A stretch of DNA of 64,000 bases from Psychrobacter aquimaris (lineage in GTDB: Bacteria > Pseudomonadota > Gammaproteobacteria > Pseudomonadales > Moraxellaceae): NCBI RefSeq assembly GCF_016107525.1, contig NZ_JABASR010000004.1, forward strand, positions 1-64,000, read 5' to 3'. This document shows, in pieces, positions 35,889-45,325 of the stretch (positions are counted from its first letter, which is position 1; every line of letters starts with the position of its first letter). The notes beneath the pieces were generated by a model. The model had not been told where the DNA came from. It was given only the letters and a program-made list of their open reading frames with translations, and made no database searches. The translations under genes and the position numbers were made by a program.

Positions 35889-37019
35889 TCAATACAACTT
35901 GATCTTATCAAAGAAGTCATTGTCTAGTAATAATTTTGGTCTGGCATTGACCTCTTTTAGACCCACCTTATGTTGCATCATAAGCTCTATGAGATTCATT
36001 TGATCAATGAGTATCAGACTGTGCGAATCCGTTGCATTGGCATATTCTTGCGCAGGCTTGGTAAAGCTCGTCGTGGTAATAAACAAGCCATGGTGATTGG
36101 TTTTTTGTGGTGGATAAGCACCGATAAAGTTTCTCAAGTCGCCATTAGATATATTATTACCAGTACTATATAATTTGGCTTGAATATAATAGTTATGCAC
36201 CTCGCCATCGGGGAAATCCTGAATAATCAGCCCATCAATGCCATTGTCATTCGAGCGTCCAGTATGACGCGAGGTTAAATTACTTTCAGGACTTTCAATC
36301 TCTAAAGAGCGTTCAATCAGTTTTAGACAAAACCATTCAAACTGTAAAGGTGACAAGCTTTCAAGCTGTGCCATAATCATATCAGGCGTTACTTTGACAA
36401 AATCATTACCAACAGTAGCATCTGCATAATTATTCATAAATATAGAGGTTCGACGCTGAGTTTCCTCTATCAAATGATTAATAAGTGCATCACCATTTTT
36501 ACCATAAGCCGCAAGATTGACTTTTTGTAGATCAGCAAATGCTTTATTATCAAAACGGGTCAAATTAGCAATATAATCACTATTTGGAATGCCATCGTTA
36601 ATATATTGAGTAAAATTGTTTCCTGCTAACCAAAAATAGACTTTGCCAAACGGGTCTAAACGTATGATATTTTTGGGTGTTACTTTTTCATCAAAAGTAA
36701 TAAAGTTAGCAAAATTCTGATTTAAATTGGGTACTAAGCTGAACTTGTCTTCCTTGACCAGCCCCATCGCGGATAAGCACAATAAAATTAAATCGACGAT
36801 GTCATCATAGCAAGGTGAGCCATTATGACACTCATGGCGTATATCATAATTACTCATGTAATTGATTTCTTTATGATCATTGACAATTTGTGCTAACTTT
36901 TCAAACTCTCTATAAAATACCGTGCGACCAACGGTATTACGCGTACTTAAGTTTTTTATGGTTTGTATACCCGCATTTAACATGTCGCCAAATGCAGGCA
37001 GCTTCGTAATGTTACTCAT
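35889..37019 (-). CDS. Mrr-type restriction endonuclease-like protein
   Basis: A 376-residue protein whose last third is an Mrr-catalytic PD-(D/E)xK-like domain: NGIDG with Asp262 and YIQAK with Gln280 and Lys282, then GLFITTTSFTKPAQEYA, the usual Mrr tail. The first 200 residues are of a different, unassigned kind, longer than in E. coli Mrr (304 residues total), and may bind DNA. It would cut modified foreign DNA as a type IV enzyme. No methylase or partner lies beside it and the ribosome site is weak. The AT-rich gene stands alone between ggt and dnaE, typical of accessory defence genes. Specificity cannot be read from sequence. Confidence 0.8.
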   Translation of the reverse strand: MSNITKLPAFGDMLNAGIQTIKNLSTRNTVGRTVFYREFEKLAQIVNDHKEINYMSNYDIRHECHNGSPCYDDIVDLILLCLSAMGLVKEDKFSLVPNLNQNFANFITFDEKVTPKNIIRLDPFGKVYFWLAGNNFTQYINDGIPNSDYIANLTRFDNKAFADLQKVNLAAYGKNGDALINHLIEETQRRTSIFMNNYADATVGNDFVKVTPDMIMAQLESLSPLQFEWFCLKLIERSLEIESPESNLTSRHTGRSNDNGIDGLIIQDFPDGEVHNYYIQAKLYSTGNNISNGDLRNFIGAYPPQKTNHHGLFITTTSFTKPAQEYANATDSHSLILIDQMNLIELMMQHKVGLKEVNARPKLLLDNDFFDKIKLY

Positions 37020-37370
37020 AATATTATCGTCTTTGTTTGATTACATGAACATTATTGCGTAAAAGAAGGCGTCAAATAGGCTTTGTTTCGCAATAATTTA
37101 AGGACAAAAGTTTATGCTACCAACTATTGAGATAAAACACAGCAAAATTTCACCTTTATGAATAAGAAAAAAATCCTCTCACTAAGATTAAAGCCTTTGA
37201 ATCAGTGGCTGTCTGCGGCAAATAATGCTATTATTGACGACCCCATTTAAAACGTATCAACATAGCTATCGAGGTCTTATTTACCTCTGAATATCAATGT
37301 AAATGACTGATAAACATCCTTTATTTTATCGATAGCTTGTTACTTTTGATCGTACTAGTAAGAGTCTTCT
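37020..37370. other. Intergenic region between Mrr-type gene and dnaE
   Basis: The 351 bases between the two divergent genes are AT-rich and hold no gene. Promoters for both must lie here, but I see no confident -35/-10 pair, repeat or RNA structure. Confidence 0.4.
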
Positions 37371-40300
37371 ATGGCATTTGTACACCTTGGTATCCACAGC
37401 GAATATTCAATCACTGATTCTATCGTGCGTATCAAGCCGCTAGTGAAAGCCGCGTCGGCTGATCAGCAGCGCGCGCTGGCATTGACCGATTTGTCCAACT
37501 TGTATGCCACGGTGAAGTTCTATCGTGCCTGCCTAGGTGCTGGTATCAAGCCCATTATCGGCAGCGAAGTCATCATGGAAAATGAAGACACACGGCTCAC
37601 CCTACTTGCGATGAACAACGAGGGCTATCAAAACATTACTCGTATCGTATCGCTCGGGTTTACCGAAGGGCGCGCCGACGATGCCAATCATGGCGTACCG
37701 GTCGTCAAGCGTAGTCATATTTTAGCGCATGCGGCTGGCGTGATTGTCTTGTTTACTGAAAAGTCAGATGTTGGTCAGGCACTGGTCGGCTCCATGCCAG
37801 AAAAAGCCGATGAGCTGCTGACAGAATGGCAAGCGCAATTTGATGATCGCTTATATTTTGCTATCAAGCGTACCAATCGCTCAGGTGAAGACGCCTTTAT
37901 TAAAGCTGCGATTCACTCAGGTGCCAAACATAATATTCCTATCATTGCGCATAATGACGTGCGCTTCTTAGAGCAGGATGATTTTGATGCTCATGAAGCC
38001 CGCGTTTGTATCGCAGGCTCGTATGTACTTGCCGATCCAAATCGTCCGCAGACCTATTCAGATGAGCAATATCTAAAAACCCAAGCGCAAATGGTGCAAT
38101 TATTTGCTGATATTCCGCAGGTGATTGACAATACTTTACGCTTAGCAACACGCTGTAATGTGACCTTGACGCTTGGTATCAATGTATTGCCTGACTTTCC
38201 TGTGCCTGAAGGTGAGACGATTGAATCGTTTTTCCGCGCAGAGTCAATACGAGGTCTTAACAATCGATTAGACAAACTATTTCCGGTTGAGGAACGCAGC
38301 GATAACTGGAGCGACTTTCGCCAAAAATATGATGAGCGCTTAGAATACGAGCTGGAAGTTATTTTATCCATGGGCTTCCCCGGTTACTTCTTAATCGTAA
38401 TGGACTTTATCCGCTGGGCAAAAGCCAATGGCGTACCCGTCGGACCGGGTCGTGGTTCTGGTGCAGGATCCTTAGTCGCCTATGCGCTCAATATTACCGA
38501 CCTTGATCCTATTCATTACGATCTATTATTTGAGCGCTTCTTAAACCCAGAGCGGGTATCCATGCCCGATTTCGATATTGACTTTTGTATTGAAGGTCGT
38601 GACCGCGTCATTGATTATGTCGCGCAAACTTATGGGCGTGAAGCGGTCTCGCAAATTATTACCTTTGGTACTATGGCGGCAAAAGCGGTGGTACGAGATG
38701 TGGCGCGCGTACAGAGTAAATCTTACTTTCTTGCCAGCAAATTGTCTAAATTGATTCCAAAAACCCCTGGTATTACGCTCAGTCAAGCACTCGAGCAAGA
38801 GCCGCAGCTTAAGGATTTAATATCCAATCCCGATAACATGGATTATGAAGATGCCATTGAAATTTGGGAAATGGCGATTAAGCTTGAAGGTGTCTGCCGT
38901 AACGTCGGTAAACATGCGGGTGGTGTATTAATTGCCCCGCATAAAATCACCGATTTTAGTGCCATCTATTGTGATGACGAAGGTCACCGTGTCAGCCAGT
39001 TTGATAAAGATGATGTCGAAGCAGTTGGTCTGGTGAAGTTTGACTTTTTGGGTCTACGTAACTTAACGGTCATCAATGCTGCGGTTGAAAACATCAACCT
39101 GCGCCGTGCCAAAGAAGGCAAAGATGCGTTGGTGTTAGAAGACCTACCGTTAGATGATAAAAAAGCCTACAAGCTCTTGCAAGATGCCAAGACCACTGCC
39201 GTCTTTCAGCTAGAAAGTATGGGTATGAAAAAATATCTAGCAAAACTACAACCGACCAACATCGAAGATGTGATCGCCATGTGTGCGCTTTATCGCCCAG
39301 GCCCACTGGACGCTGGCATGGTAGAGATGTATATCGACCGTAAGCATGGTCGTGAGGAAGTCATTTATGATCATCCTAACCTTGAGCCGATTTTAGAAAA
39401 TACCAATGGCGTTATTGTCTATCAAGAACAGGTCATGCAAATCTCGCAGGTGATGGCAGGCTATAGCTTGGGCGGTGCAGATATGCTACGCCGAGCCATG
39501 GGTAAAAAGAAGCCTGAAGAGATGGCTAAGCAGCGCGATATTTTCGTCACAGGTGCTACTGCACAAGGTATTGATGAAGCGACGTCAGGCGGCGTGTTTG
39601 ACTTGATGGAAAAATTCGCGGGTTACGGTTTTAACCGCTCGCATTCTGCAGCATATGGCGTGCTCGCTTATCAGACCGCTTATCTCAAACAGTACTACCC
39701 TGCTGAATTTATGGCAGCGGTATTGACGTCTGATATGAACAACACTGATAACGTGGTGTTCTTTATCAATGATTGCCGTGAAAATTTTGAGTTAACTGTG
39801 GTCAATCCATCCGTGAACCGCAGTGAGTGGCATTTTGTCGCTGATACGCCGACCAACATCATTTATGGCTTGGGTGCGATTAAAGGGGTTGGCGAAGGGG
39901 CGGTTGAATCTATCGTTGATGCGCGCCGCCGTGAAGGCCCGTTTAAAGATTTATACGACTTTTGTCGCCGTGTAGATATTAAAAAGGTTAATAAGCGCAC
40001 GCTTGAAGGACTGATAAACGCTGGATGTTTCGACGATTTTGCTGCTACTTTGCGACCTGACTTGCCAGCGGACACCGCGTACGAGATTCGCGGTGCACTC
40101 ATGAGTCAATTACCAAGCGCCGTACAAGCCGCTGAACAAGACCGCCAAAACCGTGAAATCGGTATGATGGACTTGTTTGGTGAAATGGATGGTGTCGTCG
40201 CCGCGCCGCCATTGGTCATGACGCCAGAGTTGATTTGGGGCGACAAACACCGCCTGAAAGCGGAAAAGAACACGTTGGGATTGTACTTGACGGGTCATCC

Positions 40301-41096
40301 AATCAATGAATACTTGGATGAGTTAAAACGCTACACCTCTGGTTCACGTCTCAACAAGCTAGCCGATACTGGCTATAATGGTAGCTGTTATTTTGCCGGA
40401 TTGATTATTGATATTGCCAACTTTGGTAATCGCAATGTCATTATCTTAGATGATGGTACATCAAGACTAGAAGTCAGTTGCTATGCTGAGCGTTTCAATC
40501 GTGTCAAAGAACAGTTGAAAATTGATGAAGTCGTCATCATCAAAGGCAGCATCCGTGAGCGTGATGGGCGTTTATTTGCCCGTCTCGATAGTGCCATGAG
40601 CATGATTGATGCGCGCCTAAGATGGATGAAAAAAATCAGTATCAAAATTCATGGCAGCGATATCAATCTGCTGACGCGTATGCAACCTTTACTCAAGTCT
40701 GCACAAGCCAGTATTATTCCAGCACCAAAACTGTCGTATGACAACGAGCAAGACGAGCAAAGTGGCAACTTTAATGGCAATAATGGCTACGATGCTGCGC
40801 TGGGCGGAAGTCTGTATGATGAAAATGGCAATGATTTATTGGCGCTAGAAAATGACATGAATCAAGATGCCTTTCAGCAAAATAGTGCTAGTCAAAGCTA
40901 TGCTAACAATGCTCTAAGCAATACCGATGCTTCTATCAATGATAATTGCCTGCCACTAGGACTGAGCATTTATGAGGAATTTGGCATCGCTAACGTAGGG
41001 CTATCTGAGCATTGGCGCATCTACCCTAACGATGACAACTTACAGCAATTAAAAAATATGGTTAGTGAAGACAATTTGCATTTCCATTATAGCTAG
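37371..41096 (+). CDS. dnaE: DNA polymerase III subunit alpha
   Basis: The 1241-residue replicative polymerase. It has the N-terminal PHP domain (FVHLGIHSEYSITDS), the polymerase palm with GPGRGSGAGSLVAYAL and catalytic aspartates in MPDFDIDF, the fingers with YQEQVMQIS, the tandem HhH and an OB domain. It is longer than E. coli DnaE (1160), chiefly because of an Asn/Asp/Gln/Ser-rich tract at about 1123-1192 (40737-40946) before the conserved-looking C-terminal tail (LSIYEEFGIANVGL). The TAG stop (41094-41096) overlaps the end of a mobile-type repeat, so the last residues may be affected by insertion. Start ATG 37371 agrees with family N-termini. Confidence 0.96.
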   Translation: MAFVHLGIHSEYSITDSIVRIKPLVKAASADQQRALALTDLSNLYATVKFYRACLGAGIKPIIGSEVIMENEDTRLTLLAMNNEGYQNITRIVSLGFTEGRADDANHGVPVVKRSHILAHAAGVIVLFTEKSDVGQALVGSMPEKADELLTEWQAQFDDRLYFAIKRTNRSGEDAFIKAAIHSGAKHNIPIIAHNDVRFLEQDDFDAHEARVCIAGSYVLADPNRPQTYSDEQYLKTQAQMVQLFADIPQVIDNTLRLATRCNVTLTLGINVLPDFPVPEGETIESFFRAESIRGLNNRLDKLFPVEERSDNWSDFRQKYDERLEYELEVILSMGFPGYFLIVMDFIRWAKANGVPVGPGRGSGAGSLVAYALNITDLDPIHYDLLFERFLNPERVSMPDFDIDFCIEGRDRVIDYVAQTYGREAVSQIITFGTMAAKAVVRDVARVQSKSYFLASKLSKLIPKTPGITLSQALEQEPQLKDLISNPDNMDYEDAIEIWEMAIKLEGVCRNVGKHAGGVLIAPHKITDFSAIYCDDEGHRVSQFDKDDVEAVGLVKFDFLGLRNLTVINAAVENINLRRAKEGKDALVLEDLPLDDKKAYKLLQDAKTTAVFQLESMGMKKYLAKLQPTNIEDVIAMCALYRPGPLDAGMVEMYIDRKHGREEVIYDHPNLEPILENTNGVIVYQEQVMQISQVMAGYSLGGADMLRRAMGKKKPEEMAKQRDIFVTGATAQGIDEATSGGVFDLMEKFAGYGFNRSHSAAYGVLAYQTAYLKQYYPAEFMAAVLTSDMNNTDNVVFFINDCRENFELTVVNPSVNRSEWHFVADTPTNIIYGLGAIKGVGEGAVESIVDARRREGPFKDLYDFCRRVDIKKVNKRTLEGLINAGCFDDFAATLRPDLPADTAYEIRGALMSQLPSAVQAAEQDRQNREIGMMDLFGEMDGVVAAPPLVMTPELIWGDKHRLKAEKNTLGLYLTGHPINEYLDELKRYTSGSRLNKLADTGYNGSCYFAGLIIDIANFGNRNVIILDDGTSRLEVSCYAERFNRVKEQLKIDEVVIIKGSIRERDGRLFARLDSAMSMIDARLRWMKKISIKIHGSDINLLTRMQPLLKSAQASIIPAPKLSYDNEQDEQSGNFNGNNGYDAALGGSLYDENGNDLLALENDMNQDAFQQNSASQSYANNALSNTDASINDNCLPLGLSIYEEFGIANVGLSEHWRIYPNDDNLQQLKNMVSEDNLHFHYS

Positions 41097-41267
41097 GGCA
41101 TGTCCTCATTTTAAAAATGGTGATAAAAATGAGATAAATTGCCGTCAAACAAGGAAAGTAGCGCAAATAATATCGAGATATTAATAAGCTATTTGACGAT
41201 GTTTGGCAAAATTTAGCCATTTTTAGCCCATTTAGAAAGTAATCGATTGAATTGAGGACACGCCCTA
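41094..41267. mobile_element. MITE-like TA-flanked inverted-repeat element, full copy 2
   Basis: TA, GGGCATGTCCTCA (41096-41108), then TGAGGACACGCCC (41253-41265) and TA; 174 bases in all. Read in reverse it matches the copy at 18518-18690 almost throughout, for example the shared core AATATCGAGATATTA and CAAACAAGGAAAGTAGCGCAAA regions. One end has a G-to-A change. Its left TA and first G are the dnaE stop codon. Confidence 0.8.
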
Positions 41268-41340
41268 GTACTTGAATGAATATTGAAGTATTTATTACAA
41301 ACCCTTTACTGTTTTAACTTTTAAAATTGGACATAAAACC

Positions 41341-41718
41341 ATGGATGAAACCCCAAATAAAAATATGGCTCACCAAGCTGAAGAAATCATTAATCATGAG
41401 CAATTTGAAGACATGCGTGATTTGTTAGAAGAAGACTTTGCTGATTTAATACGAGTGTATATCACTGACAGTCAGCAGCGAGTGAGTGCGCTGCGAGTCG
41501 CTCAGCAAGAAGACGACAACACCAATGGTTTTGAGCTTGCTCATGCGCTAAAAGGTGCCAGCGCCAACTTAGGCACGACCCAATTGATGGGCCTGAGCAG
41601 CCAGTTACAAGAGCGCTGCCGCGAGCGTCTTATCAGTGAGCAAGCGGCACTGATTGAAGATATCGCCGTCGCATTGCAACGCGCTGAACAAGAAATCAAT
41701 CTAAGATTGGGGTTGTAA
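41341..41718 (+). CDS. Hpt domain protein (histidine phosphotransfer)
   Basis: A 125-residue four-helix Hpt domain protein. The phosphorylated histidine is His68 in ELAHALKGASANLG, the standard Hpt motif. It would pass phosphate between a hybrid kinase and a response regulator; neither partner is nearby. Its TAA stop overlaps the trmJ ATG by one base (TAATG), so the two are translated as one unit. A full mobile-type repeat lies upstream, so its promoter is near or inside that repeat. Partner identity is open. Confidence 0.8.
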   Translation: MDETPNKNMAHQAEEIINHEQFEDMRDLLEEDFADLIRVYITDSQQRVSALRVAQQEDDNTNGFELAHALKGASANLGTTQLMGLSSQLQERCRERLISEQAALIEDIAVALQRAEQEINLRLGL

Positions 41719-42611
41719 TGAGTAACGATTCTGCCCCTATATTAGCAGCGTCCACTGTCAATAATACGGTGAGCGACTATTTATCTTGTGTGCAAATTGT
41801 CATGGTTAACACCACGTTGCCTGCCAATATTGGCTCAGCAGCACGTGCGATGCATACCATGGGTTTGTCTCGTTTGACGGTTGTTGATCCTAAGCTACCA
41901 ATTGATGAAACCAGTGTATCTCATGCAGCAGGTGGCAGTGAGCTGCTATCGTCAGCCTTGATTGCACCTACCTTAGAATCTGCCATTGCGGACTGCCAGT
42001 TGGTATTTGCTGCCAGCAGTCGCAGTCGTCATTTGCCCCGCCCTGTCGTGACACCTACGCAAGCTGCCCAGATTATGTTTGATTTTATCGATAAACAGTC
42101 GGCATTGAGCACAGACGATAGCAACGCTGATACCCGATCGGCGGCTACTTTTAGTAAACCAAATATCGCTATCTTGTTTGGACGTGAAGATCGCGGATTG
42201 ACCAATGAGGAATTGGCTTATGCAGATTATCATATCCAAATTGATGCCAACCCTGCTTATCCTGTATTAAATGTCGCTTCAGCCGTGCAAGTAATCGCCA
42301 GCTTTATCTTTGCTTACGCCCAAACGCATACTCAGACAGCGGATAGTTTAGATACTGCTTTGAGCACTACTGTTCAGCCAACGCTCGATGTATATTTACG
42401 TCAGCAATGGGATGAACCCGCCATTACCCAACAGCAATTGCAACAGCTGACGCATCGCACGACTGAGCTGATGGTTCAACGTGGTTTAGCCGATAGCGAA
42501 AACTTGAAGTCATTACCATCGCGGCTGTCACGACTGGGCTCACGCCTACAGCTTGATCAAAAAGAATATCAACTACTAAGTGCTTTGATTGCCAAACTTG
42601 CAAAAGACTAA
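41718..42611 (+). CDS. trmJ: tRNA (cytidine/uridine-2'-O-)-methyltransferase, TrmJ-like
   Basis: A 297-residue SPOUT-class methyltransferase that modifies position 32 in some tRNAs. The knot region shows NTTLPANIGSAARAMHTMGLSRL, GREDRGLTNEEL and YPVLNVASAVQVIASFI, all typical of TrmJ. It has an extra 20-odd residue Ser/Thr/Asp-rich stretch (about 131-150) before the second motif and is somewhat longer than E. coli TrmJ (246). Translationally coupled to the Hpt gene. A generic SpoU rRNA methylase is the alternative. Confidence 0.85.
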   Translation: MSNDSAPILAASTVNNTVSDYLSCVQIVMVNTTLPANIGSAARAMHTMGLSRLTVVDPKLPIDETSVSHAAGGSELLSSALIAPTLESAIADCQLVFAASSRSRHLPRPVVTPTQAAQIMFDFIDKQSALSTDDSNADTRSAATFSKPNIAILFGREDRGLTNEELAYADYHIQIDANPAYPVLNVASAVQVIASFIFAYAQTHTQTADSLDTALSTTVQPTLDVYLRQQWDEPAITQQQLQQLTHRTTELMVQRGLADSENLKSLPSRLSRLGSRLQLDQKEYQLLSALIAKLAKD

Positions 42612-42720
42612 AGCTTTTAATATGCAAGGTTTCAGGCATTGAGTTTCTATTGCATTAGCAGCATTTGCAAATGCTATGATTTTGAAAATGATATGACTCA
42701 ATAATGAAAAGGAATTGACT

Positions 42721-43164
42721 ATGAATTGGAATGTTTATTTGTCCGGAGAAATACATACCGACTGGCGACAGAAAATTATGCAAGGCGCAAAAGAACATGG
42801 TCTTGCTATTAATTTTACATCAGCAGTGACTGAACATGAGGCCAGCGACGCGGCTGGTGATGTGTTAGGTAAAGAGGATAATGGGTTCTGGCGCGATCAT
42901 AAGTCATCAAAAGTTAATGCGATTCGCACCAAAAACATGATTCAAAAATGCGACATTGCTATCATTCGTTTTGGTGATAAATATAAGCAGTGGAACGCCG
43001 CATTCGATGCCGGCTACTGCGCTGCATTAGGCAAGCCGTACATCACCCTGCATGCTGAGGATATTATCCATCCACTAAAAGAAGTCGATGCTGCGGCAAT
43101 GGCATGGGCGCAAACGCCAGAGCAAGTTGTTGAGCTGCTAAAATATATTGTCAGTGATAGCTAA
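42721..43164 (+). CDS. ytoQ: YtoQ family protein
   Basis: A 147-residue soluble protein that resembles YtoQ throughout: NVYLSGEIHTDWRQKI at the start, then a DHKSSKVNAIRTKNMI segment, ADIAIIRFGDKYKQWNAAFDAGY-like middle and a helix AMAWAQTPEQVVELL at the end. The function of the family is not known to me; it resembles nucleoside-deoxyribosyltransferase-like folds. ATG 42721 has AAAAGGA upstream; a TTG two codons earlier is rejected. It is a single gene between trmJ and cysE; a 14-base palindrome GCATTTGCAAATGC (42661-42674) lies in its upstream gap. Confidence 0.8.
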   Translation: MNWNVYLSGEIHTDWRQKIMQGAKEHGLAINFTSAVTEHEASDAAGDVLGKEDNGFWRDHKSSKVNAIRTKNMIQKCDIAIIRFGDKYKQWNAAFDAGYCAALGKPYITLHAEDIIHPLKEVDAAAMAWAQTPEQVVELLKYIVSDS

Positions 43165-43312
43165 ATCATAAATAATTGCCTGTAGATACATTGCCAATGA
43201 CTGGCATTTTATCGATCAGCCGTCTGTTTTATTTATCGCTCATCGCTATATTTTGTGCTACAAAGCTGCTATAACTGAATTGATTGTAATCAAAAATACG
43301 ATAGGACAATTT

Positions 43313-44194
43313 ATGTCATTGCCAACTGCCTTATTCAAATCACTTTCACGTATCAAAAAAGACCTAAAAGAAGATATCGATGCGGTATTCAATCGTGATC
43401 CAGCAGCACGTAATAGTCTGGAAGTCATCCTGACTTATCCTGGCATCCATGCGCTTGTTTTACATCGCGGTGCCCACTACCTTTGGAATCATGAACAAAA
43501 ACTGGCTGCGCGCGTTATCTCGTATGGTTCACGCATCGTCACAGGCATTGAGATTCACCCTGCTGCCAAAATCGGTCGTCGGTTTTTTATTGATCATGGC
43601 ATGGGAATTGTTATTGGTGAAACGGCAGAGATTGGTAATGATGTTACCCTATATCATGGTGTGACGCTTGGCGGTGTCTCTTGGAATAATGGCAAACGCC
43701 ATCCTACGTTAGAAGATGGCGTAACTGTTGGTGCTGGCGCAAAAGTATTGGGACCATTTACCGTTGGTAAAAATGCCAAAATTGGCTCAAATGCCGTTGT
43801 GGTAAAACCCGTACCAGCAGGCGCTACAATGGTCGGCAATGCTGCTCGTATGATCTCCGATCATCACGATGAAAAAGGCAATCCTATTACCACCAAAGTC
43901 CAAGATGCTAAGCCAAAAGAAAAAGCAGAAACCAAAAAACCAACCACCGCACGCGAAACTGCTTTTCAAGCTTATGGTATCGACCCATCCTCGCAAGATC
44001 CTGTTGCCGAAGCTTTTGCTAAAATGCTAGAGCATATCCAACAATCAGAGAATCGCCTCGACCAGCTACAAACAGCGATGTGCAAGATTGATCCTGACTT
44101 TTGCAAAAAGGAGTATGACAAACTGTGCTTAGAAGATATCGATGTGATTGGTCGTGCTGATATGGACGTGATTGATGATAAGAAAAATAGCTAA
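43313..44194 (+). CDS. cysE: Serine O-acetyltransferase
   Basis: A 293-residue enzyme of the EpsC/CysE type that acetylates serine for cysteine synthesis. The hexapeptide-repeat region runs from about [20 protein letters not shown] through [11 protein letters not shown] to [19 protein letters not shown]. The last 100 residues (after about 185) are a Lys/Ala/Thr-rich extension with NHG-like content not usual in short CysE proteins. I chose ATG 43313 since ATAGGACA precedes it; the upstream TTG start lacks a ribosome site. Cysteine feedback could act at the C-terminus as in relatives, though this tail differs. Confidence 0.92.
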   Translation: MSLPTALFKSLSRIKKDLKEDIDAVFNRDPAARNSLEVILTYPGIHALVLHRGAHYLWNHEQKLAARVISYGSRIVTGIEIHPAAKIGRRFFIDHGMGIVIGETAEIGNDVTLYHGVTLGGVSWNNGKRHPTLEDGVTVGAGAKVLGPFTVGKNAKIGSNAVVVKPVPAGATMVGNAARMISDHHDEKGNPITTKVQDAKPKEKAETKKPTTARETAFQAYGIDPSSQDPVAEAFAKMLEHIQQSENRLDQLQTAMCKIDPDFCKKEYDKLCLEDIDVIGRADMDVIDDKKNS

Positions 44195-44229
44195 GACAGT
44201 TTTTAAAAAGAAACAATAAAGTCAAAGCG

Positions 44230-44573
44230 GGTTTAGATAAAGTCTGCTATGTCTGCATACATGGTAGATTGATCTGCTTTATCTTCTATCAAATTTTTGA
44301 CTGATGCCAAGACGCTTTAAAGATACCCGTTTTACTGGAGTTCAAGCGACGAGCTCTTCCATAGTTATAATCATCAGAATATCTTTTTACGTCTTCAATC
44401 AATGCGTCATCAGGTGTTTTAATCGGTGCTTTATTTGTCTTAGCGACTAAACTCTGTTGCCAGCTGTAAATGATGCTGGCACTAAGTCCATAAAATAAAG
44501 AAGCCTCTCGAATGGTCATGCCATCAGCGATGCTAGAAAGTACCTGTTTGCGATAGTCTATTGAATAAGTCAT
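44230..44573 (-). pseudogene. Remnant of an IS630-type transposase gene
   Basis: The open part (44289-44573, 94 residues) begins MTYSIDYRKQVL with an HTH (MTIREASLFYGLSASIIYSW) and continues RYSDDYNYGRARRLNSSKTGIFKA, the N-terminal half of IS630-type transposases. Then the frame breaks: the next frame reads LKRLGISQK, the expected continuation. An intact gene would contain TTTAAAGC twice in tandem at this point, so loss of one eight-base copy explains the shift. No catalytic DDE half is present, so it is dead. No TA-flanked terminal repeat is seen beside it. The gap to folK (44574-44785) is AT-rich and empty. Confidence 0.75.
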
Positions 44574-44785
44574 TGTTTATTTCATTAAATCTGATTGTTA
44601 TAAGTATTGCATCGGTTTTATTTGGATTAAACTATATACTAATAATTGTTTATATAATCGCATAGTTTTTATTAAATTTTTGTTTTGGATACTGAGAGAT
44701 TGAACCGAAGAAAATTATAAATATCGATGGTTTCAGGTGAAAAAACATAATAGAGAGTAAGAGTATGCGCTAGTTAATAGTAAAA

Positions 44786-45325
44786 TTATATTTTGGTTGA
44801 AATCAATTCCTCTACCCCTACTTCCTCATGCGCCTTAAATGGATAACGATCCGCCATTATTAGCCATTCAGAAATTATCTGTTTAGATGACATCTTATTG
44901 CTTAGGCTATTTTTATTAAGAGCAGTTCTGATTAATAGAATATCAATATCCATCGTGACTTTTTTTATTGGCGTCTGAGCTTCTGTTAGACGCTGCCGAT
45001 GGCATTCACCCTCAAGATCTTTAAAAATCTGCTGTAACTGTTGCAAACTAATGGGTACGGTAAGTAAAAGATAAACACATTGGTTAGTATAGTCGGGCTT
45101 TGGTTGCGCTTCGGTCGAGGTAAAGTCAGGATTTTCAAACGCAGTAGATAACTGTATTTCCCCTAGCGCCGCTAGATCTTCTCTGACACGCGACAGATAA
45201 TGCTCAGCTTGGTAATTGCTGCCCAAAGCCAATAGTGCTGCCGTCACAGACTGCGTTTGCAACTGTTCAGGCATACACTTTTTTAGCGTTTCTAAATTCA
45301 AATCTATTGACGTTTTATGCATCAT
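44786..45325 (-). CDS. folK: 2-amino-4-hydroxy-6-hydroxymethyldihydropteridine diphosphokinase
   Basis: A 179-residue kinase of the folate pathway. It keeps the family pattern ALLALGSN (near residue 30), the central LxxLEGECHRQR and the KKVTMDIDILLI motif with two metal-binding Asp. The sequence is more divergent than usual HPPK in its middle. It is the second gene after folB, and I choose the ATG at 45325 which lies inside the folB end (GATGATGCATAA); starts at 45409 or 45340 would overlap folB much more. Weak ribosome site, so translation is probably coupled. Function is likely but divergence lowers certainty. Confidence 0.75.
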   Translation of the reverse strand: MMHKTSIDLNLETLKKCMPEQLQTQSVTAALLALGSNYQAEHYLSRVREDLAALGEIQLSTAFENPDFTSTEAQPKPDYTNQCVYLLLTVPISLQQLQQIFKDLEGECHRQRLTEAQTPIKKVTMDIDILLIRTALNKNSLSNKMSSKQIISEWLIMADRYPFKAHEEVGVEELISTKI

